From: Valencia hispanica
Taxonomy: Eukaryota; Chordata; Actinopteri; Cyprinodontiformes; Valenciidae
Direction: 5' to 3'
Length of the DNA: 64,000 nt
Assembly (NCBI GenBank): GCA_963556495.2
Contig: OY747716.1
Coordinates: 9,483,071 to 9,547,070 of the forward strand
Below are positions 34,265-45,402 of this stretch, in pieces (the stretch's first letter is position 1; each line of letters begins with the position of its first letter). Below the pieces are notes generated by a model. It did no database searches and was not told the DNA's origin. It worked only from the letters and a program-made list of their open reading frames with translations. The position numbers and the translations under genes were made by a program.

Positions 34265-35968
34265 ACAAGGCAAGCCAAGGCAAGGCAATTTTATTTGTAT
34301 AGCACACTTTCAACAGCAGGGTAATTCAAGGTGCTTTACATGATTTGGTGATTTAAAAGAAACACATAAAAGAAACACACATTACACATGATACACAATA
34401 AAGCAAGAGAAAAATAAAAAAAAGCAAGAGAGCATGAACACATTTCATACATATGACATCAAGCATTTACTCAAAGGCAATTCTAAACAGATGGGTTTTT
34501 AGTCTCGATTTAAAGCAGTTCAGAGTTTCACCAGCTCTACACTCGTCAGGAAGTCTGTTCCAGATAAGGGGAGCATAAAAAGTGAAAGCTGCTTCTCCAT
34601 GTTTAGTTCTGAGTCTAGGGATGTTTAGTAGGCTAGAGTTGGAGGACCTGAGTGGTCTTGGTGGTTGGTACCATGACAACAGGTCTTCAACATATTTTGG
34701 TGCTAAGCCATGTAATGATTTATAAACTAGTAAAAGTATTTTAAAGTCTATTCTCTGAGCTACAGGGAGCCAGTGTAAGGACTTTAGAACTGGGGTGATG
34801 TGCTCTACTTTCCTGGTTCTAGTGAGGACGCGAGCGGCAGCGTTCTGGATCAGCTGCAGCTGTCTGATTGACTTTTTAGGCAGACCTGTGAAGATGCTGT
34901 TGCAGTAATCAATCCGACTAAAGATAAGCGCATGGATGAGTTTTTCTAGGTCGTGTTGCAAAATCAGTCCTTTAATCCTAGAGATGTTCTTCAGGTGATA
35001 GAACGCTGACCTTGTTATTGCCTTTATGTGACCCTGGAGGTTCAGGTCTGAGTCCATTACTACACCTAGGTTACGGACCTGATCAGTAGTTTCTAGCTGT
35101 ATTAACTGAAGCTGTGTGCTGACTCTTGATCATTCCTCATTGGGTCCAAAAATAATCACTTCAGTTTTGTTTCTATTCAGCTGGAGAAAGTTGTGGCACA
35201 TCCATCCATTTATTTGGTCAATGCATTGATTTAGGGTTTGAATGGGTTCAGAGTCACCTGGTGACATTGTAATGTAGAGCTGAGTGTCATCTGCGTAGTT
35301 ATGGTAGCTAATGTTATTGGTTGCTATAATCTTGCCTAGTGGGAGCATGTAGATATTAAATAAGAGGGGCCCCAGGATGGAGCCCTGGGGCACCCCACAT
35401 GGGATTTCTGTTCGTTCTGATGAAAAGTTTTCTATTGAAACATAGAAGTCCCTGTTCTTTAGGTAAGACTCGAACCAGCCAAGTACTGTACCAGAGAGTC
35501 CGACCCAGCTCTCCAGTCGTTTCAACAAAATATCATGATCAACAGTGTAAAATGCTGCACTGAGGTCCAACAGAACCAGCACTGTGGTTCTTCCACAGTC
35601 TGTATTTATGCGGATGTCATTAAATACTTTGACGAGGACAGTCTCGGTGCTGTGGTGAGCGCGGAAACCAGACTGAAAAGCATCAAAACGGTTTGTCATT
35701 GTTATGAAGCCATTTAACTGCTGAAACACAGCTTTTTCAATAATCTTACTGATGAATGGGAGATTAGAGATTGGCCTGTAGTTCTGCATTAACGTGTTGT
35801 CCAGATTTTTCTTCTTTAGCAGTGGTTTAATAACTGCTGTTTTTAAAGCCTGTTTTTAAAGCCTGAGGGAAGACACCTGATAGCAGTGATGAGTTCACTA
35901 TTTGAACAAGATCAGAACCAATAACAGGAAGAACCTTCTTTAGACAAACCTCAGAACCTATTTGACCC
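34265..35968 (-). pseudogene. LINE C (L2-type) reverse transcriptase, 5'-truncated
   Basis: The minus-strand frame 35789-34467 runs from [18 protein letters not shown] through [17 protein letters not shown], motif [14 protein letters not shown] (second Asp of the motif is Tyr), [13 protein letters not shown], and on to FKSRLKTHLFRIAFE. A single TGA (from CGA) interrupts it near 35127. A 13-bp tandem duplication (tttttaaagcctg twice, about 35846-35872) breaks the frame upstream. The tail at the low-coordinate end is (TTGCC)n in minus orientation, as in the copy at 15030. It abuts the 5' end of LINE A. Confidence 0.92.
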
Positions 35969-36279
35969 AGGGTTGGGTAAAAAATGTAGCATATTTGGTT
36001 CATTTAGACTCCACAATGCTTGAGTGTAGGCAAACTAATTTCTTTAAGTTTAGTCCAACCAGTTAATCATCAGCAATTTAAAGAAAGTTGGTATAGGACC
36101 ATAAAACATCAACGGCACTGGAAAGCTTGAGAAGAAGTGGTGTTGAAGGTTTGGCTAAAGAAGAATTGGGGAATATGGGTACCCAGAGTCAGACAGCATA
36201 CAGACTGCATGGGATTATTTTGCTGAAGACTGAGTTAGACTCAGTTAGAGTTTATGTGGTCAATTTATATTTAATGGTT

Positions 36280-36990
36280 CCCAACGACTGCACCTCAGCG
36301 GACCCATCGATGAAACATCCTGAATTCTGCAGATGCCCTTGGTATTGGTCTTATCCAGGACCCGTATGGATACAGACAGGAGATGGACCAGCTGGTCCAC
36401 TGGTGTGGTCAGAACCACTTGGAACTTAACAAGCTCAAGACAGTGGAGAAGATGGAGACCAAACCCTCACTATCCTCAACAATACCATGTCTACTGGGGA
36501 AGGCCCAGCAGAGACTGTATTTCCTGCAGTAACTTAAGAAGCACAACCTTCCACAGCACCTGCTGGTCATCTTCTACATGACCAATATTCAGTCTGCCTT
36601 GTCCATATCTGTGTGGTTTGTCTCATCCACATACTAATTCAAATGAATAAAAAATGAATAACTATTGAAAATGTTATCATATTAAAAATTGTTGGGTAGA
36701 GATAAATTATGACCAGATTTCTTTGACCCCATGAGTCAAAACGACAGACAACAACAAAGTCTAGCACGACCTCTGCTGCAGACCCCAAACATCCTGCACA
36801 CAAACTGTTCAGACTATTCCCTTTAGGTCGGAGCTACAGAGGCTATTTGCAAAAACCAGCCTCCACAGAGACAGCTTCTTCCCCCAGGATGTCTCTCAAA
36901 TGAACACAGCAGTCAGATTGTCCAGATCTATACCATGCTTATTTGCACGAATTCAACCTTGACTTCCTGATTTGTAAAAAAAACAAAAAA
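36280..36990 (+). pseudogene. LINE D reverse transcriptase fragment
   Basis: Readable RT pieces are NDCTSADPSMKHPEF, then LIQDPYGYRQEMDQLVHWCGQNHLELN, QQRLYFL and, after about 100 bp of AT-rich DNA, HPAHKLFRLFPLGRSYRG and a STETASSP-like block. Many frameshifts and stops. The region just before LIQD, where ADD should be, is missing, so the active site is lost. Confidence 0.72.
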
Positions 36991-37139
36991 AAAAACTGTA
37001 TATAATATTTCCTTCCTATGTATTTATATTTAAAATGTCTTTATTGAGAGCAAAGTACAGCTAAAGTCGAATGCCTTGTTTGTTCATGCACACTTATTGC
37101 ATAAAGGTCTAAATTTTGATTAACAGAACCCATTCAACT

Positions 37140-37560
37140 TTTGGCTAAACTGAAATTTAAGGACCAGGTGTGCTATGAACAAGCTGGTCTGTTTCCAAGA
37201 CAGTGGGGGGAGACAGGCTTTGATGTGCAGTGAGACCGGGCTCTCGAAGCACTTCATAGCTAAGCAACATGAGTGCTATTGAGTGGTAGTTATTAAAACC
37301 GTCAGTGGCTGATTATTTTTAAGAACAGGAATGATGATGTCAAAGGTCAGGAACGGTGGGAGGAATGTTCTGTGAAGATGTTTTAGAGCTGATCAGAAGA
37401 AACTTTTAGCACTTTCACAGGTATTCAGTTGGGACCAGTTGCCTTCTTCTGGTTGACTGATTTGAGCATCTGCCCTACTTGGTCTTTTCTGTGAGCTGTG
37501 TAGGGACTTGCCAGCAGGTTTACTTGAGGGAATTCCTGATGACAGAGGCCTTCATCAGTG
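37140..37560 (-). pseudogene. LINE D reverse transcriptase N-terminal fragment
   Basis: The minus strand reads IIIPVLKNNQ followed by a NYYHSIALMLLSYEVLRE-like segment, corresponding to the RT block before motif A (VPKK ... NDYRPVALT ... MK). It is degenerate, and opposite in strand to the LINE D fragment at 36280-36990. Confidence 0.5.
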
Positions 37561-37764
37561 CTAGAGTGTGTCATTAGAATACCTGCCTTGACTCTACGTT
37601 ACTCTACAGGTAATATTTAAAAATAATATCACCCAACTTTGGGACACTGCTGCAGTCATACTGCATAATAAGAAGACCTTCATTCAACTGGTTAATTCTG
37701 TTTAATGCCACACGGGGCTTTCCAAGCATCACAACAGTCAAACATATATATATGTTTGTCTGTT

Positions 37765-37767
<3 letters not shown>

Positions 37768-37817
<50 letters not shown>

Positions 37818-37826
37818 ATGTGTATG
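37768..37826 (+). repeat. (TA)n(TG)n compound microsatellite
   Basis: About 38 bp of TA then about 20 bp of TG/TATG, directly next to the truncation point of the LINE A fragment at 37832. Confidence 0.95.
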
Positions 37827-37831
37827 TAAAT

Positions 37832-38153
37832 CCCCAGACGGTCGTGGCAGATGGCCGCTCCTACTGAGCCTGGTTCTGTTGGAGGTTTCTTCCTGTTAAA
37901 GGTGGAGTTTTACCTCTCCACCGTCGCTACATGCTTGCTCAGTATGAGGGATTGCTGAAGGATTGCTGTGGTTGGAAAGTCTGCCCAACCTCACGCCAAT
38001 GACTGACGCAATCTGCTGGGATTCCTTAAATAGGAAACTTTTTAACTGATTGGAATGTTTGTATAAATGTATTGAAATGACTTTTTGTTTAAGTGCCTTG
38101 AGATGACATCTGTTGTGAATCGGCCCTATATAAATAAAACTGAATTGAATTGA
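37832..38153 (+). mobile_element. LINE A 3' UTR end, 5'-truncated
   Basis: About 320 bp matching the last part of LINE A (inverted at 29053-29385): ccagacggtcgtggcagatgg through to ...ATATAAATAAAACTGAATTGAA, the GAATT-type tail. No coding sequence. A typical severely truncated LINE insertion. Confidence 0.92.
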
Positions 38154-38178
38154 ATATTGGAATGTTAATTAATCGTGA

Positions 38179-38183
<5 letters not shown>

Positions 38184-38246
<63 letters not shown>
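38184..38246 (+). repeat. (TA)n microsatellite
   Basis: About 60 bp of TA, preceded by ggaatgttaattaatcgtga, the same 20-mer that precedes the (TA)n at 39716. Confidence 0.95.
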
Positions 38247-38480
38247 TAGGGCTGTCAAAATTAATGCAGGTAAATAACGCATGCATTGGATGTTGCAGGT
38301 CAGTCACACCCTGCTCTATTGCATGTTTAGTCTCCAGAAAGAGACACGATCAGGTGTTGTAAACGATCAGACAAAAGCGATTGGAACAAGCAGATGATTA
38401 AAAATGCAACAGTCTGCAGCTATCACTTCACATCAGGTAAGCCTTTGCTAACAAACAAGCTAACAGTTGTGTAAAAGTTT
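38247..38480 (+). pseudogene. THAP-domain-like exon remnant in a repeat unit
   Basis: Starts with TAGGGCTGTCAAAATTAATG, a repeat-type terminus. The open frame 38331-38436 reads CCKRSDKSDWNKQMIKNATV then CSYHFTSG, resembling the C-terminal half of a THAP zinc finger (W ... C-x-x-H-F), and ends at a consensus splice donor CAG/GTAAGC (38437). The N-terminal C-x-C half of a THAP domain is not seen in the preceding 80 bp. It could be an exon of a P-element-like or other THAP-bearing transposon. Confidence 0.45.
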
Positions 38481-38583
38481 GGTTGATAAGCAAATAACCC
38501 CTCTATTGTTCAGAAGAATAGAATTCAATTTAAAAAATGCTTTATTGATCACAGAGGGAAAATAAATGTTGTTGTAGCTCATA

Positions 38584-39287
38584 CAATGAGGAACATGTGC
38601 ATTTGACCACCCTGCGATTTTGCAAGTTCTCTTACTTAGAATTTATGGAGGGTCTGAAATACACATTGTAGTGTTTTTTTTTATTAAGAAAATCACATTG
38701 TCTGATTTTTAAAGAATTTATTTATATTTTATTGCTTTACATAAAAATTTGAACACCTGAGAAAATCAGTGTTAATATTTGATACAGAAGCCTTTGTTTG
38801 CAATTAGAGGTCAAACGTTTCATGTAGTTCTTGGTTAGGTTTGCACACACTGCAACAGGGATTTAGGCCCACTCCTCCACACAGATCTTCTCTAGATCAG
38901 TCAGGTTTTGGGGCTGTCGCTGAGCCACAAATAGTTTCAGCTACCTCCAAATGTTTTCTATTGGATTTTTCCTCCAAACACGGCCAGTGAAGTTTATACC
39001 AAAAGCTCTATTTTGGTCTCATCTGACCACATGACTTTCTCTCATGCCTCCTTTGGACCATCCAGATGGTCAATGACAAACTTCAGACAGGCATGGACAT
39101 GTGATGACTTGAGCAGGGGAACCTTCCATGCAATACATGATTTTAAATCATGACGGCGTAGTGTTCTACTGACAGTAACCTTGGAAACTGTGGTCCCAGC
39201 TCTCTTCATGTCATTGACCCCTCCATACTTTCTAAGTGGGAGAACTTGCAAAATTGCAGCGTGTTCAAATATCTATGTTCCTCACTG
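38584..39287 (-). mobile_element. Tc1-like deletion derivative nested in LINE E
   Basis: The termini are inverted: CAATGAGGAACATG at 38584 and the complement of CAGTGAGGAACATA at 39287, with about 54 bp of TIR including GATTTTGCAAGTTCTC on both sides. TA dinucleotides flank both ends (38582-38583, 39288-39289). It is 704 bp, so about half of a full element is missing. Confidence 0.9.
39042..39251 (-). pseudogene. Tc1-like transposase N-terminal part
   Basis: Encodes AGTTVSKVTVSRTLRRHDLKS, then KVPLLKSSHVHACLKF and DHLDGP, a Tc1 HTH followed by the segment leading to the catalytic core. The coding part beyond is degenerate or deleted, so no DDE triad remains. The family differs from copies 1 and 2. 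Confidence 0.8.
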
Positions 39288-39711
39288 TATATTGTGTTGT
39301 TGTGTCAAGTGTTGTAGCTGTAATTCTTCAAGGAGTTGATGTAGATTCTGATGGCTGTGGGCAGGAAAGATCTCCTGTCTGTGTTGCAGCGAAACTGTTG
39401 AACCCTTTGACTGAAAACACTCTGTTGTTGTAGGATAGTCCCATGAAGAGAATGCTCAGGGTTGTCCAACATTAATAACGAAAGGTCAGCTTTACGTTCA
39501 GAAAATGTTAACCAGTTACTTTGCCTTAGCAACTGAGTAAAAGATAAATAGCTTAAAAGGGCCACGTGTAAATGTGATTGTGGAGCTCAAACAAAAGTTC
39601 CATGTATCTCCCCTGTACTTCCTTTAAAAAAAGAGCAAAAGCATTCTTTATTTACACCAACAATTGGTGGAATCAATTTTTAGTCATATTTAGGAATGTT
39701 AATTAATCGTG

Positions 39712-39715
<4 letters not shown>

Positions 39716-39770
<55 letters not shown>
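39716..39770 (+). repeat. (TA)n microsatellite
   Basis: About 55 bp of TA preceded by the same aatgttaattaatcgtgatt as at 38161. Confidence 0.95.
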
Positions 39771-39774
<4 letters not shown>

Positions 39775-39956
39775 AGCAGTTTGGTTTATCTACCGATCTT
39801 TTGTTGAGCTGCCAAGAATGTAAAGGAAATATTTAATGCAGAAAGTGATAAAACAAATTTAACAACCGTCTTGTCTAGGGCATCAAAAACACTGAGGCTG
39901 TCTCTGCAAAATACAAATGGCTCTGAATACAAAAAAATGACACTTAAGGGCAACTT

Positions 39957-40122
39957 TCCACCTGTCTCGAGGTGGCTCTGGGTAAGGCACTTAAATAAAC
40001 TCAAGTTGCCTCCCGATCTGTGAATTAATCTGTGTTTGTGAATCTGGCTCTGGTGTAAAGCATGTTGAGTGGTCAGTCTGATAAAAAAAAAAAAAGTGCT
40101 TTATAAATTTAGAACATTTACC
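39957..40122 (+). repeat. tRNA-like SINE, 3' half
   Basis: Matches the SINE tail at 3497: 'gggtaaggcactta', 'gttgcctcccgatctg', 'ctctggtgtaaagc', 'gtgctttataaattta' and final 'acatttacca'. An A13 run interrupts it near 40082. The head is missing. Confidence 0.72.
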
Positions 40123-40290
40123 ATAATCTGGATAACAAAACGGGTCATTTTTAAATTGACAATATTTTTAAGTTTAATTGTTCATTAAAATTATTGTATT
40201 CTTGAGAAATATATTAATGACATTTGGATTACAAAACTAATACTCAATATATAACACAGTGAATCATAGCTTTGTCCTCATCAGTTCATC

Positions 40291-40417
40291 AATTCAATTT
40301 TCAATTCAGTTTATTTATATAGCGCCAATTCACAACAGATGTCATCTCAAGGCACTTAACAAGAAGTCATTTCAATTCATTTATACAAACATTCCAATCA
40401 GTTAAAAAGTTTCCTAT
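40291..40417 (-). mobile_element. LINE A tail, part 1 (split by TTAA MITE)
   Basis: Matches the LINE A 3' terminus at 29060-29186, beginning with AATTC repeats. It is interrupted at the TTAA at 40418-40421 and resumes at 40911-40952. Confidence 0.92.
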
Positions 40418-40421
40418 TTAA

Positions 40422-40910
40422 AGAGGCTATATGCAACTTTTTCCCCAAAATAAACGTAACAATAGCCTTTTTATTTGACCATTTATGACTCAAACATCTC
40501 CTGATGAGCATACTGACACCTTGTCAGCTCACAGTGGGTGCACCTATAAGCCTGTATACAATTTTTTCTATCTTCTGTCGGGTCGGATTTTCCCGCGCTG
40601 TCTGCGGATGTGATGTCAAGCGCGTTCATGTTAAATGTTTCAGATCACTCTGCCACCACAGCTAGTCAGCACTCGCAAGCAGTTCAATGGATTGTGCGAA
40701 AACACAGAGACCAAGGACAACTTTCACACCAACAGTAACTCCACATAAGACTAAAAAAGTTAAACCCTGGAAAAGTACCCGAAAAATATCAAAGATTGAG
40801 AGCGACCGGCGTACGAGCGCGAGCTGCGAGAGCAAGCAGAAAGGAAGAGCAGTTCCGTTTAATGGCCACAGGTCAGTCGCGAGTTAAAATTGCATAGGCC
40901 TATAGCCCCT
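40422..40910. mobile_element. TTAA-flanked MITE (piggyBac- or Kolobok-like)
   Basis: A 489-bp insert in the LINE A tail with exact TTAA duplications at 40418-40421 and 40911-40914. The ends are inverted: AGAGGCTATATGCAACTTTT at the left, and AGGGGCTATA + GGCCTA + TGCAATTTT read inward from the right, that is, the same TIR with a 6-bp insertion. TTAA duplication is made by piggyBac and Kolobok transposases. The AGGGG-type tip fits Kolobok somewhat better, but this is inference. A 66-codon open frame at 40687-40887 has no recognisable domain. Confidence 0.88.
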
Positions 40911-40914
40911 TTAA

Positions 40915-40952
40915 GGAATCCCAGCAGATTGCATCAGTCATTGGCATGAAGT
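40915..40952 (-). mobile_element. LINE A tail, part 2
   Basis: 'ggaatcccagcagattgcat ...' resumes the LINE A 3' UTR exactly where part 1 stopped (compare 29187-29222), then ends at the 5' truncation point. Confidence 0.88.
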
Positions 40953-42417
40953 CATCTTTGGTTAAAACTTCAAAATGAAATAAAGTATTAAATCAATGCA
41001 GCTTCAAATGTGAATTAGTCCATAATAAAGCAAGATTGAAAAGATATAAGATAAAAAAATAAACTTAAAAGGTACCTGTTTCCCCCCCCCCCCCACATTT
41101 TTCATCCTTTTGTGTTGCCATTTGGGTCTCTGATGCCTCTATAAACACTCCAAAGATGAATAAAAACCACCCATCAGACATTTTGTACAAGCCGTTTGAA
41201 AAAGTCCTTTTTTTGTGACGTCCCAACAAGTTGAATTCGCATATACAGTAAGTGCCTCTCATCTGTTAAACCCCCCCACCAGTTCAAATTATATGCCCTC
41301 TAAACAGCTCATTCTGAAAGGAATTGAAAATATCAAGAATTGAGCTGGTGAGATTACTTTAAGTGAGAGTGATTTTGGACAAAGAACTTCATTACCATGT
41401 TTTGAACAGACCATAGACCTATTATAACATCTTTACAAAGAGGCATAATATGTCCCCATTAAATCTAAAGAGACAAACCAACCTCACAGAATGTTCCAGA
41501 AATCAACGTAAAGACACCTGGAGTACAACTTGAAATGACAAAAAAAAAAGGTTCTAAAACTTAATACAACAAAACACTTATCTCTCCCTCTGCTTTTTCT
41601 GTCCACCATCTGTCACCATCCAATGACTTTTAAATATTTAACATAATGAGTCATATTAAACATGCAGTATATCAGGTCTTTACAACAGCTGTATAGAGTT
41701 GTAGTCTGTCTAAATAATGTACTGGATTTATTCTTTGAAACAAGCCGGGAAATATTTACAACTTCATAAAATCTTCAGGAGGTAGTTACTTGTTAGAGGG
41801 AGCTTAATCTGTTGGTTGGATCAGCAGAAATCAGGCCTTAACGACCCCGAGGTGCAGTCTGACACAGACCTCTAAAAAAAGGTTTCAACAGCTCTGATTA
41901 AAGTGAAGCTCTGTGACTGTCTGTCCACAGCCATAAAGGAAGAGTATATCTAATCTAACAGTGTAAGACAGCAGTGTCCTTAAAGCCAGAGCTTTGTGTG
42001 CACAGCATGGTAAGGAATTAGTGCACTAGGATGTCCGAGTTCTGACCTTGAGAAGCACAGACAGCCATCGTTCTGTGCTGTCCTATTATTCTCTGCGGCT
42101 GAGCACCCTGATGAATATATCTTGCTCATAATTTTACCAGGTGATAGCTTCACAGCTGTTTTCAGTCCAATCTTTGGCTGTTTATGCTTGTTTTAACTCT
42201 TATGTTTCTGACACTGTCCCTCTGACGGCCCTGTAATGCAATGTACTAAATATATCCCAATGTACATATGAACTAATTTTCAGACCAGTTATCATCTGTA
42301 GTAATGAGGGTTTAATCACAAAGCACCAATGCCTGTTTGATTTACTAACACCAATAAGGTTGAAGATCATTTTTGCTCACACACTGGACTGATTTAATTC
42401 AGTTAGGTTGGGTTATG
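40953..42417. other. Non-coding stretch with C13 run
   Basis: A C13 mononucleotide run at 41082-41094 is the only distinctive feature. 42000-42180 is repeat-free. No supported gene. Confidence 0.4.
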
Positions 42418-42500
42418 GGTAGAGCTGGGAATCGATTCAAATTCCAAGAATGAATTTGATTCCAATTCTGAATATTTTGAATTGATTATGTTTGGGTGAC
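42418..42500 (+). repeat. Transposon-end-like repeat (GAGCTGGGAATCGATTC)
   Basis: 'gagctgggaatcgattcaaa' followed by alternating ATTC/GAAT motifs resembles the degenerate terminal region of fish DNA transposons. No opposite end was identified. Confidence 0.35.
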
Positions 42501-42829
42501 TTCTTCAGAAAGACTTTTGCAAGACACCATAACGTATCCGCTACTTTTATTAGTCGCCTGAAGCGCCTGATGAAAGTAGCGCTAGTATTCTGTTGTGTTC
42601 AACTACAGAATACGGGCGCATATCCTTGCAAATGAAGCCCCCAATCGCCTCAGTTAATTTAAGAGAACGTCCTAAATTGGCTGATGGTTGTGGTGTTTGC
42701 TTGATTTTTACCTGTTGCGGCCCGGCGGACTACTCGAACATGAGATCTTGGTGATGTTGCGGCCTATGGCTCCTGAAGTTGGTGGTCACAAAGGTGCTCC
42801 TATTTAGAAGGATTATATAGGTTTTTATA

Positions 42830-43450
42830 AGGCACGTTTCCGCTATCGGAACGTCAGGGTAATTTAACCGGATCTTTTTCTGGCAGGGTATATCAGTACG
42901 CTCGGTCCTCTCAGCTATTCTCTCCAGGAATTTGCAAAGACGTCAGCATATCACGACTGCTTCGGCAGTGAGTGACATCATGATCAGTGCAAAAAGGTGG
43001 CAGAGAATAACGAGATCGACAATAAAGAAGCAGGGATGGTTGCCGCCATTCTGTTTGCCATGTTGCTAAAAACTACTTCGCCAGCAACTTTTCAAATTTT
43101 ACAAAGCAGGATGTTTGGCAACACCTGCTGATATCATTTCCCTCTGAGTTAAAAACCAATCGGCATGAATTAACCACAGCTTTCACCCAGCGACTCTACT
43201 GGGCCCTATCCGAGTATATACCCCAAGACGGGTACTTGGTGGGATCCTGGAATGGCCCTGAAAACGGCCCGGTGAGGCTGACCCAGTGAAGTGGTGACGC
43301 GCATACCGTGAAGGTCCGGTGAAATTATCCTTAAGTTCCGATAGTTCCTATAGACTCTCCAAAAAGTTCTGGTTCTCCCCTGGGGTCTTGTTCCAGTAGG
43401 AGGAACGGACATCAAACTCTGTCTCCATCCAAAGTGGGAAAGCAGCGTCT
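42830..43450. mobile_element. hAT-like MITE, probable
   Basis: The left end GCACGTTTCCGCTATCGGAAC and the inverted right end (complement of AAGTGGGAAAGCAGC near 43432-43446) share a G-C-x-x-GTTTCC-like core. Internal pieces (ggcagggta; ctggggtcttgttcc) are typical of fish MITEs. No transposase is present. The 43206-43625 minus-strand open frame has no domain features and lies across the MITE end. Confidence 0.4.
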
Positions 43451-43794
43451 CTGCTTCAAGCTCCCCCAAGAAGACTAAGCTTCTGTAAGTGTAAGGCTCA
43501 GCCCAGCAATGCCATGGAGGAAGCAAATTACACTCCAAGATGTTTTTCTTTTCCTTGGTCATAATCCATATCACATGACCAAATGTAAAGGATATTGTGA
43601 TATTAGATGCTGAGCAGTACGTCACATGTCGGTGCAGTTCGATGCGCTATTTTATGATCTTCAGGAGAGTTTTTCCACCACCAGTTGCACTCTCACTGGG
43701 CAGGTGGGGTTAGTTTTAAGACATTTAAAAACAAATTATAAATTAAAAAATGGAAAAAGAGTTTGTTTTTACTGCTGATCGAGGTAATAAACTT

Positions 43795-43862
43795 CTTTTG
43801 ATCAAAGTGTATCAGAAAAATACCACACAATGTTTTCAGTGTACTGTTACACCCCTAATACA
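43795..43862 (-). repeat. Interspersed-repeat end (AGGGGTGTAACAGTACAC)
   Basis: On the minus strand AGGGGTGTAACAGTACAC differs by one base from AGGGGTGTAACGGTACAC at 57089, so both belong to one family of elements with this terminus. Confidence 0.55.
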
Positions 43863-45069
43863 TAAATAATAATCCACATTTGTGAATAAAGCTTTTAATT
43901 GTTTAATTTAATTGTTTTCAGTCTAATCTTTGAGTATCCACTAAAAACCAGTTTAACAGAACGTACTTTAGCCCATTTCAGACATTTCTCCCCGGTTTAC
44001 AGCGGAGGTGAATTAGCTTTAGCTACTCCTCAGTCAGTCCTATGGTATTATCTCAGTGCAAAAAACATGTTAATGTGAGCAAAGACACCAGAACTAGTGA
44101 ATTCTCCAACACGTCCTGTTTTTTGTTGTTGTTTTTTTTCAGAGCCAATATGAGCAAGTCTATGTCTGATGGGACTGTTTAAGTTCACCTAGATGTCTAT
44201 TGTCAACTGCAATTGATTTAAAAGAAAAAATTATGTTGTGTCAAATATTACTGTTCAATCAAGATCAAATTAATAGTGCAATCAATTACTTACAAAACTT
44301 CCATTTAATAAAATGATATTTATTAATTGGAACACATTGAAAATATCCAATAAGACCTATATTCATAAACGATTGAATTCGGAAAGCACAATTTACAAAT
44401 GTATCTGTGCCACCCTGTCACAATCTCCAATCTTTGAATTTCTTCCCACTGAAAATGAGGCAGGGTGTCAGAATGTCATGGCAAAGTGGTGTAATTTCCT
44501 TTTGAAGACAGGTGCTATTCAGTTCAGAATGAGAGCAAGAGCTGACAGAGATTAAAACAGAGCTCACAATATGATAAATACAAAACGAGGATGACAATTA
44601 CAGTGTTTGACACTGACAGTGTTTTGCAGTCACAGATGATAACAATTATGATACATATTTTATTTAATTAACTACTTAAAGTATCGAGTGTCAGCACTAT
44701 GTTTTCAGCTTGATAATAGTGCTTGCTGTTGATGTTACAGGGTCAAAGCTGCACGCCGGTTCTGATTGGTACAGCTATTGTTTGATCCGGACGTGGGCAG
44801 CTCTGATCCGCATGTGTCCTGCGTGGTTTTTGTCCTGTGTGTTCCTTCCACAATACACCTCATTCTGTTTGAATTACAGAGCTTCTATACAGTTTTGAAA
44901 AACCTGGAATTTTCTTTGACCATTTTCCAAGCTTGAAAAACTATTGAAAAGAGAAAACTTAGTTTTGAAATATGTGAGATTTTCCTAGCTTTTTTCTAAC
45001 CTGTGATTTTCGACAGGACAAAAAAGTAATTACGTTTACTAAATGCAGTTGGTAGTTCGGGGTACATTT

Positions 45070-45160
45070 ACTTGCTACTCCAGCTCCAATCCACTATGGA
45101 GGAGTGGCCGAAACTCAACTTGTTTTATACCCTACAGTGGCAGGATGGCTGAGCAAATAG
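45070..45160 (+). repeat. Dispersed repeat, copy 1
   Basis: 'cttgctactccagctccaat ... cttgttttataccctacagt ... ggcaggatggctga' aligns with 62700-62785. A diverged pair, likely decayed transposon DNA of unknown class. Confidence 0.55.
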
Positions 45161-45402
45161 CAGTGCCCGATTCAAATTCAAGTCCAGTGTAGAGTTTTAC
45201 CCTGAAGAGGGTGCAACACTGACTGTTTTCGGTAGAAACTTAATATTTTTACTAAAATGTACTAAAATACCAAAATTAATGACCAGACATGTAGACAGCA
45301 CTATTAGACATTTATACATTTTATACAGCTTATCAGCAAAAAAGTAAATCAGACTTGTTTATGACTTTATGTCACCTGGTCTGGCGTTCTGCTCAGTTCA
45401 AG

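Larger units (their letters stand above)
38518..39475 (-). pseudogene. LINE E 3' end and RT C-terminus, split by a Tc1 derivative
   Basis: The minus strand from about 39472 encodes LDNPEHSLHGTILQQQSVFS and CNTDRRSFLPTAIRIYINSL, the extreme C-terminus of a non-LTR RT. The 3' UTR then runs to GCTTTATTGATCACAGAGGG near 38540. The same 3' block occurs at 45403 and the same LDNPEH block (as MDNPEHPLH) at 47036-47205. Bases 38584-39287 are a later Tc1 insertion. Confidence 0.72.

Noticed and set aside
40687..40887. 66-codon basic frame inside the TTAA MITE as a host gene
   Set aside because: Confined to the MITE and of low-complexity basic composition. If coding at all it belongs to the transposon.
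43206..43625. 139-codon minus-strand frame
   Set aside because: No domain or signal features, and it overlaps a MITE end. Regarded as chance, although the length is above average for the window.
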